64,000 bases of DNA, from positions 1 through 64,000 of the forward strand of contig NZ_JBMGQR010000001.1 in NCBI RefSeq assembly GCF_049059935.1, read 5' to 3'. The notes beneath the pieces are model-generated. The model had not been told where the DNA came from and searched no databases. It saw nothing but the letters and a program-made list of their open reading frames with translations. Source of the DNA: JAURVT01 sp049059935 (GTDB lineage: Bacteria > Actinomycetota > Actinomycetes > Propionibacteriales > Nocardioidaceae). The position numbers and the translations under genes were made by a program. Position 1 is the first letter of the stretch, and the number at the start of each line of letters is the position of its first letter. Shown here piece by piece: positions 1 to 7,816 of this stretch.

Positions 1-76
1 AAGTTGTCCGTACAGGATGGGTCGCAGGGAGCGACGGTGTCAACCGGGGCTGGGTCTCGCCTGGCAGGATCGCGGC

Positions 77-403
77 ATGACGATCATCAAGATCAACGCC
101 ATCAGCGTCGCCGAGGGCTCCGGCGACGAGCTGGCCCACCGGTTCGCTGCCCGCGCGGGAGCCGTCGACGGGCAGGACGGCTTCGAGGGCTTCGAGCTGC
201 TCCAGCCCACCGACGAGCGCACCACCTGGCTCGTCATCACCCGCTGGCGCGACGAGGAGTCGTTCCAGGCATGGCTGTCGTCCCCGTCCTTCGCCCACGG
301 CCACCGCTCCCAGGCCGAGCGCGACGGCGGCGACGCCCCCAAGCCCGTCGGCGTCCACTCCGAGCTCTGGTCCTACGCCGTCGCCGGCGGCTCCCCCGGC
401 TGA
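77..403 (+). CDS. MhuD-like haem-degrading monooxygenase (ABM fold)
   Basis: A 108-residue single-domain ferredoxin-like (antibiotic biosynthesis monooxygenase) protein. The N-terminal strand KINAI, the W in FQAW and the following His-containing AHGHR segment match the pattern of mycobacterial MhuD, where Asn7, a Trp and the haem-ligand His are key. The likely role is oxidative haem cleavage with iron release in the cytosol. I chose the ATG at 77 because an AGGA sits 8 nt upstream and the homologous start begins here; an upstream in-frame start at 17 would add 20 unrelated residues. The gene converges on the GNAT gene at 522, with a palindromic repeat between them. The family is clear; the exact substrate is inferred. 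Confidence 0.8.
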   Translation: MTIIKINAISVAEGSGDELAHRFAARAGAVDGQDGFEGFELLQPTDERTTWLVITRWRDEESFQAWLSSPSFAHGHRSQAERDGGDAPKPVGVHSELWSYAVAGGSPG

Positions 404-419
404 CCCCGGCCGCGGTCTC

Positions 420-445
420 GGTTTCCCAGGTTCACCTGGGAAACC
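420..445. repeat. 26-bp perfect palindrome between convergent genes
   Basis: Arms GGTTTCCCAGGT and ACCTGGGAAACC flank a TC centre, a perfect 12-bp inverted repeat. It lies in the 118-bp gap between two convergent genes, so it could act as a bidirectional terminator or be a dispersed REP-like element. No T-tract follows. Confidence 0.75.
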
Positions 446-485
446 GACGAGACCACGGGAAGTTCTCCGGGGTGCCGTCGGGACA

Positions 486-506
486 CCAGGTTCACCTGGG
501 AAACCG
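486..506. repeat. partial second copy of the 420-445 palindrome
   Basis: These 21 bases are identical to 426-446: a CCAGGT/ACCTGG core plus the GAAACCG right flank. The left outer arm is missing. Two copies 60 bp apart in one intergenic gap suggest duplication of a short element. Confidence 0.75.
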
Positions 507-521
507 TCACACCGGAGAGCG

Positions 522-1127
522 TCAGCGCAGCTCGGACGCGCCGGGGCCCTCGGGGGTGTCGCCGAGCATCTCGAGGTCGGCGTGCTGGGCCTTGCCGCGC
601 AGGTCCATCGAGAAGTAGACGTTGTCCCAGCGCTGGTTCTCCACCGCGACGAAGTCGGGGATGCGGCCGTACTCGACGAAGCCGAGGCGCTCGTAGACGT
701 GCATCGCGGCGTGGTTGTTGCCGCGGACGTCGAGGGTGAGGATCTCGATGCCGACCGTGCGGGCGTACTCGATCAGGCCCTCGACCAGGCGGCGGCCGAG
801 GCCGCCCCCACGGGCGTGGGACGAGACCGCGACCCGTCCGATGTCGGCGTGGGGCTGCTCGGTCTCGCCGTCGCGGCGCGTCCAGTACGCGAACCCGACG
901 ACCTCGCCGTCGGCCTCGCGCTCGGCCACCACCAGGCAGGCGTCGTCGAAGTCGGCGCCCTGGATCAGGTCGGCGAGCAGCTCGCCGACGTCCGAGCGCG
1001 TCGGCGGCTCGACCCAGCCGAGCGCGGCACCCTCCTCGACCATCTCGACGACGAGCCGGTGGATCTGGTCGAGGTGCTCGGGCTCGGGCTCGCTCACGCG
1101 CCGGACGACGTACTCGGACTGGCTCAC
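522..1127 (-). CDS. GNAT-family N-acetyltransferase
   Basis: A 201-residue acetyltransferase. The acetyl-CoA binding P-loop region reads VAVSSHARGGGLGRRLVEG and is followed by the typical NNHAAMHVYERLGF segment. An acidic, Gly/Pro-rich tail of about 25 residues extends past the domain. The GTG start at 1127 overlaps the stop of the upstream Lrp gene (GTGA overlap), so the two are almost certainly co-transcribed and translationally coupled. The substrate cannot be read from the sequence; an amino acid or small amine is plausible given the Lrp partner, but that is inference. Confidence 0.85.
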   Translation of the reverse strand: MSQSEYVVRRVSEPEPEHLDQIHRLVVEMVEEGAALGWVEPPTRSDVGELLADLIQGADFDDACLVVAEREADGEVVGFAYWTRRDGETEQPHADIGRVAVSSHARGGGLGRRLVEGLIEYARTVGIEILTLDVRGNNHAAMHVYERLGFVEYGRIPDFVAVENQRWDNVYFSMDLRGKAQHADLEMLGDTPEGPGASELR

Positions 1128-1579
1128 GCAGGTGGCTCCTCGGTTCCCAGGGGGCGGTTCTCGTACGGGATGGACAGCACGATGGTCGTGCGGGTCGACA
1201 CGTTCGCCGCGGCGCGCACGCGGGCCAGCAGCGTCTCGAGCGCGGGGGTGTCGGCCACCCGCACCTTGAGGATGTAGCTCTCGTCGCCGGCCACGGAGTA
1301 GCAGGCCTCGATCTCGGGGATGTGGCGCAGCCGCTCGGGGCAGTCGTCGGGCTCGCTCGGGTCGATCGGGCGGATCGAGATGAACGCCGTCAGGGCCAGG
1401 CCGATGACGGCGGGGTCGACAACGGCGCGGTAGCCCGAGATCGCTCCGCGCTGCTCGAGCCGCTTGACGCGCTGGTGCACCGCCGACGTCGACAGGCCGG
1501 TGGCCTTGCCGAGGTCGGTGTAGGACAGCCGCCCGTCCGCGGCCAGCAGGCCGAGGATGCGTTGGTCGATCTGTTCCAC
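1124..1579 (-). CDS. Lrp/AsnC-family transcriptional regulator
   Basis: A 151-residue regulator: N-terminal winged HTH beginning EQIDQRILGLLAADGR and including GLSTSAVHQRVKRLEQRG, then a RAM/AsnC ligand-binding domain with the GDESYILKVRV core. It acts as a DNA-binding, amino-acid-responsive oligomer. The start is GTG 1579: a TAGAGT box (1587-1592) lies exactly 7 nt before it, the pattern of a leaderless transcript, and no Shine-Dalgarno is visible. It is first in a two-gene unit with the GNAT gene and probably controls that gene or the neighbouring peptidase. Confidence 0.88.
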   Translation of the reverse strand: MEQIDQRILGLLAADGRLSYTDLGKATGLSTSAVHQRVKRLEQRGAISGYRAVVDPAVIGLALTAFISIRPIDPSEPDDCPERLRHIPEIEACYSVAGDESYILKVRVADTPALETLLARVRAAANVSTRTTIVLSIPYENRPLGTEEPPA

Positions 1580-1586
1580 GCCCGGC

Positions 1587-1592
1587 ACTCTA
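1587..1592 (-). promoter_or_regulatory. -10 box TAGAGT of leaderless lrp-like gene
   Basis: TAGAGT on the minus strand, 7 nt before GTG 1579, with no ribosome binding site between. Confidence 0.5.
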
Positions 1593-1626
1593 CCGGCGCG
1601 GGTCGCCCGGACCGGACGTTCGACGC

Positions 1627-2730
1627 TCAGGGCAGCGTGACGACATCGCGGGTCGTCAGGTTGAGCCGCTCCAGGCCGTCGTCGGTGCAGACGACGATGT
1701 CCTCGATCCGCGCGCCGTGACGGCCCTCGAGGTAGATGCCGGGCTCGATAGAGAAGGCCATGCCCGGCTCGAGCACGATGTCGTTGCCCTCGACGATGTA
1801 GGGCTCCTCGTGGGTCTCCAGGCCGATCCCGTGCCCGGTGCGGTGGATGAACAGGTCGCCGTACCCGGCGTCGGCGATCACCCGGCGTCCCACGGCGTCG
1901 ACGGACTCGGCCGTCACGCCGGGGCGGGCGTAGTCGCACTGCACCTGCTGGGCCTCGCGCAGCACCGCGAACGCCTTCTCGTACTCCGCGGACGGGGTGC
2001 CGCCGGCGACGTAGTTGCGCGTGCAGTCCGAGCAGTAGCCGGCCGGGGTGGTGCCCCCGATGTCGACGACGACGGGGTCGCCCGCCTCGATCACGCGGTC
2101 GGACACCTCGTGGTGGGGCGAGGCGCCGTTCGGACCGGACCCCACGATGACGAAGTCGACGGTCGCGTGCCCCTCGGCCAGGATCGCGTCGGCGATGTCG
2201 GCGCCCACCTCGCGCTCGGTGCGACCGGGACGCAGCCACTCACCCATCCGCGCGTGCACGCGGTCGATGGCCGCGCCCGCCTCGCGCAGCGCGTCCACCT
2301 CCTGCGGGGTCTTGCGCATGCGCAGCTCGCGCAGCACGGGGCCGGCGAGCCGCTGCTCGACGCCGGGCATCGCGTGCGCCAGCGCCAGGACCTTCTCGGC
2401 CCACATGTGGTTGTCGAGGCCGACGACGCCGCCCTTCACGAGGGTCGCGGTCAGCGCGTACGGGTCGTGCGTCTCCTGCCAGGTGACGATCTCGACGCCG
2501 AGCGCCTCCACGCCGGACGCGACGGCGGCCGCGCGCTCCAGGTGCGGGGCCACGAGCACGGGCGTCCCGCTCGACGGGAGCACCAGGCAGGTGAGCCGCT
2601 CGAGCGGCTTGGCGTCGTACCCGGTGAGGTAGCGCAGGTCGGGTCCCGGCGAGACCAGCAGGGCGTCGACCCCCTGGTCGGCGGCGGTCTGCTGGGCGCG
2701 GCGGAGTCGGTCGGCTGTGTCGGAAGTCAT
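1627..2730 (-). CDS. pepE: M24 family metallopeptidase (Xaa-Pro aminopeptidase/dipeptidase, PepE-like)
   Basis: A 367-residue cytosolic peptidase with a creatinase-type N-terminal domain (to about residue 125) and a pita-bread C-terminal domain. The five metal-ligand blocks are visible: VVVDIGG, SDCTRNY, HRTGHGIGL, SIEPGIYLEG and ARIEDIV. It removes N-terminal residues ahead of proline, or splits Xaa-Pro dipeptides. The start at 2730 is chosen because TATCGT (2739-2744) lies 8 nt upstream and the upstream 19 residues are not conserved-looking. It is divergent from the exonuclease gene, as the M24 gene is from its neighbour in the mycobacterial helY region. The symbol is by synteny. Confidence 0.88.
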   Translation of the reverse strand: MTSDTADRLRRAQQTAADQGVDALLVSPGPDLRYLTGYDAKPLERLTCLVLPSSGTPVLVAPHLERAAAVASGVEALGVEIVTWQETHDPYALTATLVKGGVVGLDNHMWAEKVLALAHAMPGVEQRLAGPVLRELRMRKTPQEVDALREAGAAIDRVHARMGEWLRPGRTEREVGADIADAILAEGHATVDFVIVGSGPNGASPHHEVSDRVIEAGDPVVVDIGGTTPAGYCSDCTRNYVAGGTPSAEYEKAFAVLREAQQVQCDYARPGVTAESVDAVGRRVIADAGYGDLFIHRTGHGIGLETHEEPYIVEGNDIVLEPGMAFSIEPGIYLEGRHGARIEDIVVCTDDGLERLNLTTRDVVTLP

Positions 2731-2738
2731 CGCCTGGC

Positions 2739-2744
2739 ACGATA
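2739..2744 (-). promoter_or_regulatory. -10 box TATCGT of the M24 peptidase gene
   Basis: TATCGT on the minus strand, 8 nt before ATG 2730. It sits in a 19-bp divergent intergenic gap, so the exonuclease promoter on the other strand must overlap it. Confidence 0.45.
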
Positions 2745-2749
2745 CCCGC

Positions 2750-3688
2750 ATGAGTCCGACCGGCCCGCGCCTGATGCTGCTCGACACCGCCTCGCTGTAC
2801 TTCCGCGCGTTCTACGGCGTGCCCGACACGTTCAAGGCTCCCGACGGCACGCCCGTCAACGCCGTGCGCGGGCTGCTCGACTTCATCGCGACCCTGTCCT
2901 CGGGCTACCACCCCGACGCGATCGCGGCGTGCTGGGACGACGACTGGCGCCCGGCGTGGCGCGTCGAGCTGCTGCCGTCGTACAAGGAGCACCGCGTCGC
3001 CGAGGTCCGGCCCGGCGTGGACGAGGAGGAGGCGCCCGACGAGCTCGGCGTCCAGGTGCCGCTGATCCGCGAGGTGCTCGCGCTGCTCGGCATCAGCGTG
3101 GTGGGCGCGGCCGCGGCCGAGGCCGACGACGTCATCGGCACCCTGGCCACCCGCTGGGAGGGCCCGGTCGAGGTGGTCACCGGCGACCGCGACCTGTTCC
3201 AGCTCGTCGACGACGACGCCGGCATTCGCGTGCTCTACACCGCCCGCGGGGTCGGCCGTCACGACAAGGTCGACCGTGCCTGGGTGCACGAGAAGTACGG
3301 CGTCGACCCCGATCGCTACGTCGACTTCGCCGTGATGCGCGGCGACCCGTCCGACGGCCTGCCCGGCGTCACCGGAATCGGCGACAAGACCGCCGCACGC
3401 CTGCTCAAGGAGTTCGGCGACCTCGACGGGATCCTGGCCGCCGCCGACGACCGTCGCAGCTCCATCACCCCCCGCGTGCGCACCAACCTTCAGGCCGGCC
3501 ACGACTACGTCGCCCGGGGGCGCAAGGTCGTCGCCGTCGACCGTGAGGTGGAGTGCGGTGAGCCCGGCACCGTCGAGGCGCTCACCCTCACCCCGCTGGA
3601 CGTCGACGCGCGCGCCGCGGTCGTCGCGTTCGGCGAGACGTGGGGCCTCGGCGGCTCGGTCGAGCGCGTCCTGTCCGCGTTGCCGTAG
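2750..3688 (+). CDS. 5'-3' exonuclease (polymerase I N-terminal-like, FEN family)
   Basis: A 312-residue stand-alone 5'-3' exonuclease. The N-terminal PIN-like metal site starts MLLDTASLYFRAFYG. The EADDVIGTLA and TGDRDLFQLV blocks carry acidic metal ligands, and DFAVMRGDPSDGLPGVTGIGDKTA is the helix-hairpin-helix DNA-binding motif. It is expected to process flaps and RNA primers in replication or repair. The ATG at 2750 follows the 19-bp divergent gap directly; the ORF extends upstream but into the opposing promoter. It ends just before a long palindrome separating it from helY. Confidence 0.92.
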   Translation: MSPTGPRLMLLDTASLYFRAFYGVPDTFKAPDGTPVNAVRGLLDFIATLSSGYHPDAIAACWDDDWRPAWRVELLPSYKEHRVAEVRPGVDEEEAPDELGVQVPLIREVLALLGISVVGAAAAEADDVIGTLATRWEGPVEVVTGDRDLFQLVDDDAGIRVLYTARGVGRHDKVDRAWVHEKYGVDPDRYVDFAVMRGDPSDGLPGVTGIGDKTAARLLKEFGDLDGILAAADDRRSSITPRVRTNLQAGHDYVARGRKVVAVDREVECGEPGTVEALTLTPLDVDARAAVVAFGETWGLGGSVERVLSALP

Positions 3689-3691
3689 GAG

Positions 3692-3735
3692 TTGTCGGTG
3701 GCTGGTGATGCCAGGGCATCACCACGCACCGACAA
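3692..3735. terminator. 44-bp two-arm palindrome between convergent exonuclease and helY genes
   Basis: Outer arms TTGTCGGTG/CACCGACAA (9 bp) enclose inner arms TGGTGATGCC/GGCATCACCA (10 bp), with 2-bp mismatched joints and an AG loop. It begins 3 nt after the exonuclease stop and ends 8 nt before the helY stop, so it probably acts as a bidirectional terminator. The outer arm resembles that of the hairpin at 24011-24060. Confidence 0.7.
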
Positions 3736-3743
3736 GTCGACGA

Positions 3744-6518
3744 TCAGGGCGCTGAGACCGAGCTGTACGCGACCACGCCGTGGCGCAGCAGGCCGGCGGC
3801 CGTGCGGGCCTGCTGGCGCACCGGTGAGTCGGGCCCGGCGGCGTCGGCCACCTGCTCGGTGACGTCGAGCAGCTGCTTGACGGCGCGGACGAAGTCGCCC
3901 GCCGCGATCTCGTTCTCGGCGAGCAGCCGGTCGAGCGGGACGCCGGTCGCCCACTGCCAGGCCGCCCAGGCGAACCCGAAGTCGGGCCGCCGCAGGAACG
4001 ACACCCGGTGCGCGCGCTCGACGGACTCCAGCGAGGCCCAGATCCGGTTCATCGTGGACGCGGCGTCCTGCACGCCGCCCTTGGGGAACTGCGGCGCGTC
4101 GGCGTCGTCGGGGTTGCGCGACTCGAACGTCAGCCCGCTCAGCGCCGAGACCAGCTCGGCGGGCGTGAGGTCGTCCCAGACGCCCTTGCGGATGCACTCG
4201 CTGGCCACCAGGTCCAGCTCGGAGTAGAGCCGTTGCAGGCGTCGTCCGGTGGGCGTCACCTGGTCGCCGTCGAGGTAGCCCAGCTCGTCGAGCACCTCGC
4301 AGACGCGGTCGAACTGCCGCGCGACCGTGTTGGTGCGGTCCTCGATCTTGCGGCGCTGGGCCGTGACGTCGCGCTCGAGCTTGTGGTACCGCTCGGCCCA
4401 GCGGGCGTGCGACTCCCGCTCGGGGCAGCCGTGGCACGGGTGGTCGCGCAGACGCTTGCGGATGTGGTCGATCTCGGGGTCGGGGGCGGAGTCACCGCGC
4501 TCGGCGCGCCTCGGCCCGCCCTTGCGGGGCGGCGGCAGCTCGCCGGCCCGCTGGCGCAGCGTGGACGCGAGGTCGCGCCGGTTCTGCGGGTTGCGGGCGT
4601 TGAACGACTTGGGCACCCGCATCTTGCCCAGCGCCTCGACGGGCGTCGGGAAGTCGACCATGGCCAGACGCCGCGCGTGGCGGTCGGCGGTGAGCACCAG
4701 CGGACGGGGCCCGCCGCGGTCGGCCGTCACACCGGGGTCGAGGACGACCGCCAGGCCGGCCCACCGTCCGGCGGGCACCTCGACGATGTCGCCCGGGCGC
4801 AGCATCTCCAGCGCCTCGACGACGGTCTGGCGCTCGACCGAGCGTCGCTGCTTGGAGCCCTTGGACTCCCGGTCGCTGAGCTCGCGGCGCAGGGCGGCGT
4901 ACTCCATGAAGTCGCCGCGGTCGCAGGTGGCGGCCTCGGCGTAGCCGGCCAGCGCCTCCTCGGCCTTCTGCGCCTGGCGGGCGAGCCCGACGACGGCGCG
5001 GTCGGCCTGGAACTGCGCGAACGACTGCTCGAGCAGCTGGCGTGCGGTGGCCCGCCCGACCTGGTCGACCAGGTTGACCGCCATGTTGTACGACGGGTGG
5101 AACGACGACCGGAGCGGGTAGGTGCGCGTCGACGCGAGGCCGGCGACGTGCCGCGGGTCGAGCCCCGGCTGCCAGAGCACCACGCCGTGCCCCTCGACGT
5201 CGATGCCGCGACGGCCGGCGCGTCCGGTGAGCTGGGTGTACTCCCCCGGCGTGACGTCGGCGTGCGTCTCGCCGTTCCACTTCGAGAGCCGCTCGATGAC
5301 CACCGAGCGCGCGGGCATGTTGATGCCCAGCGCAAGGGTCTCGGTGGCGAAGACGACCTTGACGAGGCCGCGGGTGAACAGCTCCTCGACGCACTCCTTG
5401 AACCGCGGCAGCATGCCGGCGTGGTGGCTCGCGATGCCGCGCGCCAGCGCCTCGGAGAACTCGTGGTAGCCCAGCACGTGCAGGTCCTCGGCCGGGATGG
5501 ACGCGCAGTGGTCCTCCACGAACGCGCGGATCTCGCGCTCCTCGTCGGGCGAGGTGAGGCTGAGCCGGGTGGTGAGGCACTGCTTGACGGCGTCGGCGCA
5601 GCCCTTGCGGCTGAAGATGAACACGATCGCGGGCAGCAGCGCCGCCGCGTCGAGCCGTTCGAGCACGTCGATGCGGCTGGGGGTGAAGTTCTTCTGCCGG
5701 TTGCGGTGGGACGCGTACTGCTCGCCGCGCTTCTTGCCCCGCCCGTACCTGCCCTGCGACGCGCGCTGCAGGCGCTGGGCGCGCTGGTCGTCGCGGGCGA
5801 TGCGCTCGAGCTCGCGGTTGACGCGGCGCTCCGACCCGTCGGGGCCGTCCTCGAACAGGTCGTGCATGCGCCGGCCCACCAGCACGTGCTGGTACAGCGG
5901 GACCGGTCGCCTCTCCTCGACGATCGTCACGTTGTCGCCGCGCACCTCGGCCAGCCAGTCGCCGAACTCCTCGGCGTTGGACACCGTGGCCGACAGCGAC
6001 ACGACGGCGACGGACTCGGGCAGGTGGATGATGACCTCCTCCCACACCGCCCCGCGGAACCGGTCGGCGAGGTAGTGCACCTCGTCCATCACCACGTAGC
6101 CGAGTGTGTCGAGGGTGCGTGAGCCCGCGTAGAGCATGTTGCGCAGGACCTCGGTGGTCATCACGACGACGCTCGCGTCGCCGTTGATCGAGTTGTCGCC
6201 CGTCAGCAGTCCGACGCGGTCGGGGCCGTAGCGCTCGACGAGGTCGTGGTACTTCTGGTTCGACAGCGCCTTGATGGGCGTGGTGTAGAAGCACTTGCGG
6301 CCCTGCTCGATGGCCAGGTGCGCCGCGAACTCGCCGACGATCGTCTTGCCCGACCCGGTGGGCGCGGCGACGAGGACGCCGTGCCCGTCCTCGAGCGCCT
6401 TGCACGCCTCGATCTGGAAGCCGTCGAGACCGAACTCGTACAGGCCCCGGAACTCGGCGACCTGCGGGTTCTGCCTGTCCGCGCGCGACTGGGCATAACG
6501 CTCGGCCGGGGAGGTCAT
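3744..6518 (-). CDS. helY: DEAD/DEAH-box RNA helicase, HelY (Ski2/Mtr4-like)
   Basis: A 924-residue superfamily 2 helicase. Motif I is APTGSGKT, motif II DEVH, motif III SLSATVSNAEE, and motif VI QLTGRAGRRGID; a long C-terminal DSHCT/arch-like region follows, with a CHGCPERESHARWAERY cysteine patch. It unwinds RNA in the cytosol, probably in RNA turnover. The start at ATG 6518 is preferred over GTG 6527 because TAGGGT (6526-6531) stands 7 nt before the ATG. The position next to tatC-tatA-pafC-pafB matches helY of mycobacteria. Confidence 0.93.
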   Translation of the reverse strand: MTSPAERYAQSRADRQNPQVAEFRGLYEFGLDGFQIEACKALEDGHGVLVAAPTGSGKTIVGEFAAHLAIEQGRKCFYTTPIKALSNQKYHDLVERYGPDRVGLLTGDNSINGDASVVVMTTEVLRNMLYAGSRTLDTLGYVVMDEVHYLADRFRGAVWEEVIIHLPESVAVVSLSATVSNAEEFGDWLAEVRGDNVTIVEERRPVPLYQHVLVGRRMHDLFEDGPDGSERRVNRELERIARDDQRAQRLQRASQGRYGRGKKRGEQYASHRNRQKNFTPSRIDVLERLDAAALLPAIVFIFSRKGCADAVKQCLTTRLSLTSPDEEREIRAFVEDHCASIPAEDLHVLGYHEFSEALARGIASHHAGMLPRFKECVEELFTRGLVKVVFATETLALGINMPARSVVIERLSKWNGETHADVTPGEYTQLTGRAGRRGIDVEGHGVVLWQPGLDPRHVAGLASTRTYPLRSSFHPSYNMAVNLVDQVGRATARQLLEQSFAQFQADRAVVGLARQAQKAEEALAGYAEAATCDRGDFMEYAALRRELSDRESKGSKQRRSVERQTVVEALEMLRPGDIVEVPAGRWAGLAVVLDPGVTADRGGPRPLVLTADRHARRLAMVDFPTPVEALGKMRVPKSFNARNPQNRRDLASTLRQRAGELPPPRKGGPRRAERGDSAPDPEIDHIRKRLRDHPCHGCPERESHARWAERYHKLERDVTAQRRKIEDRTNTVARQFDRVCEVLDELGYLDGDQVTPTGRRLQRLYSELDLVASECIRKGVWDDLTPAELVSALSGLTFESRNPDDADAPQFPKGGVQDAASTMNRIWASLESVERAHRVSFLRRPDFGFAWAAWQWATGVPLDRLLAENEIAAGDFVRAVKQLLDVTEQVADAAGPDSPVRQQARTAAGLLRHGVVAYSSVSAP

Positions 6519-6525
6519 GCCACCC

Positions 6526-6531
6526 ACCCTA
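6526..6531 (-). promoter_or_regulatory. -10 box TAGGGT of helY
   Basis: TAGGGT on the minus strand, 7 nt before ATG 6518; leaderless arrangement. Confidence 0.5.
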
Positions 6532-6548
6532 CGTGGGCGGCACGACGC

Positions 6549-7502
6549 TCACCTGATGTCGTCGTCCTCGCCGCGGTCGCGCCGGATCACGTCGTCGTCG
6601 GGGGCGTCGAGGTCGCTCGGCCCCTCGATCGCCGTGGCGCCCACGGCACCGGACGCGACGATGGGCGAGGCCTCGTCGTCGGACCACGACGCGTAGTCGG
6701 CGTCGTCCAGGGACCTGGCGGCGCGACGTCGGTCGACGACCCGGGCGATGATCTCGGAGATCATGAACAGCACGGTCATGGGCAGGGCCAGGAACAGCAT
6801 GCTGATCGGGTCGGTTGACGGGGTCGCGACGGCCGCGAAGACGAAGGTGCCGACGATGATCCAGGGCCGCACCTCGCCGAGCTTCTTGCCGCTCACGACG
6901 CCGGCGAAGTTGAGCATCAGCACGAACAGCGGGATCTCGAACGCGACGCCGAAGACCAGCAGCATCCGCAGGATGAAGTTGAGGTAGAGCCCGATGTTGG
7001 TGAAGTTGCTGACGCCGTCGGGGGTGAACCCGATCAGGATCTCGATGCCCTTGGGGAGCACGTAGTACCCGACGCCCACGCCGAGGATGAACAGCGGGCC
7101 GGCGACGGCGACGAAGGCCATCGTCCACTTGCGCTCGTGCCGGTGCATCGCCGGCACGATGAAGGCCCAGATCTGGTAGAGCCAGACCGGGCTGGACAGC
7201 ACGATGCCGACGACCAGGCTCGTCTTGAGGAACAGGGTGAGCGGGCCGGCGACGTTGTCGATCACCAGCTGCGCGTCGACGCCCTTCTCGCGCGCCAGGT
7301 CGGCGACCGAGGTGGTGTACGGCTGCGTCAGCGCGGCGTAGATCTCGTCGTAGAAGAACGCGGCGACCACCGACAGCACGACGATCGCCAGCACCGACTT
7401 GACCAGCCGGTTGCGGAGCTCCCGGAGGTGCTCCATGAGCGGCATGCTGCCGTCAGGGGTCGCCGGCGACGGCGCGCTCCCCCGGCGGAACGAGAGGGCC
7501 AC
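6549..7502 (-). CDS. tatC: Sec-independent (twin-arginine) translocase subunit TatC
   Basis: A 317-residue integral membrane protein with six predicted helices. The N-terminal MEHLRELRNRLVKS block is the TatC signature that helps bind the twin-arginine signal peptide, and the WAFIVPAMHRHERKW and FGVAFEIPL segments are also typical. A charged Asp/Arg-rich cytoplasmic tail of about 70 residues follows the last helix. It forms the receptor complex with TatA (here TatA-only, TatA doing TatA/TatB work or TatB elsewhere). It starts at GTG 7502, 14 nt downstream of the tatA stop, in the pafB-pafC-tatA-tatC transcription unit. Confidence 0.95.
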   Translation of the reverse strand: MALSFRRGSAPSPATPDGSMPLMEHLRELRNRLVKSVLAIVVLSVVAAFFYDEIYAALTQPYTTSVADLAREKGVDAQLVIDNVAGPLTLFLKTSLVVGIVLSSPVWLYQIWAFIVPAMHRHERKWTMAFVAVAGPLFILGVGVGYYVLPKGIEILIGFTPDGVSNFTNIGLYLNFILRMLLVFGVAFEIPLFVLMLNFAGVVSGKKLGEVRPWIIVGTFVFAAVATPSTDPISMLFLALPMTVLFMISEIIARVVDRRRAARSLDDADYASWSDDEASPIVASGAVGATAIEGPSDLDAPDDDVIRRDRGEDDDIR

Positions 7503-7516
7503 GGACTACCCGCGCC

Positions 7517-7816
7517 TCAGGCGTTGTCGTCGCGCTGCAGGCGGCGCAGGGACTCCTCGGGCGTCTCCGCACCGGTGGCGCCGCTCTCGCGGGGCAGCTG
7601 CTGCGGCTGGGCGGCGCGCTGGGGCTTGGCGGCCGGGTCGTCGACGGCCTTGGTCTTCTCGTCGTCGTCGTCGCTCATCAGGCCGGACGTCTCGGACTTA
7701 AAGATGCGCAGGGCTCGGCCGGAGCCGCGGGCCAGCTCGGGGAGCTTCTTGGCGCCGAACAGCAGCACCACGACCAGGAGGATCAGGATGATCTCGGTCG
7801 GACCTAGGTTGCCCAT
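7517..7816 (-). CDS. tatA: Twin-arginine translocase pore subunit TatA
   Basis: A 99-residue protein with the family layout: one N-terminal transmembrane helix (GPTEIILILLVVVLLFGAKK), an FGAKKLPELARGSGRALRIFK amphipathic helix, then a disordered acidic/Gln-rich tail. TatA oligomers form the protein-conducting element for folded substrates. The ATG shares one base with the pafC stop (TGATG), so translation is coupled to pafC. Confidence 0.95.
   Translation of the reverse strand: MGNLGPTEIILILLVVVLLFGAKKLPELARGSGRALRIFKSETSGLMSDDDDEKTKAVDDPAAKPQRAAQPQQLPRESGATGAETPEESLRRLQRDDNA

Noticed and set aside
1717..3546. 609-codon open frame on the plus strand
   Set aside because: It runs antisense through the M24 peptidase and out of frame through the exonuclease. 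Such long shadows are expected at this GC content, and its translation is His/Arg/Val low-complexity without motifs.
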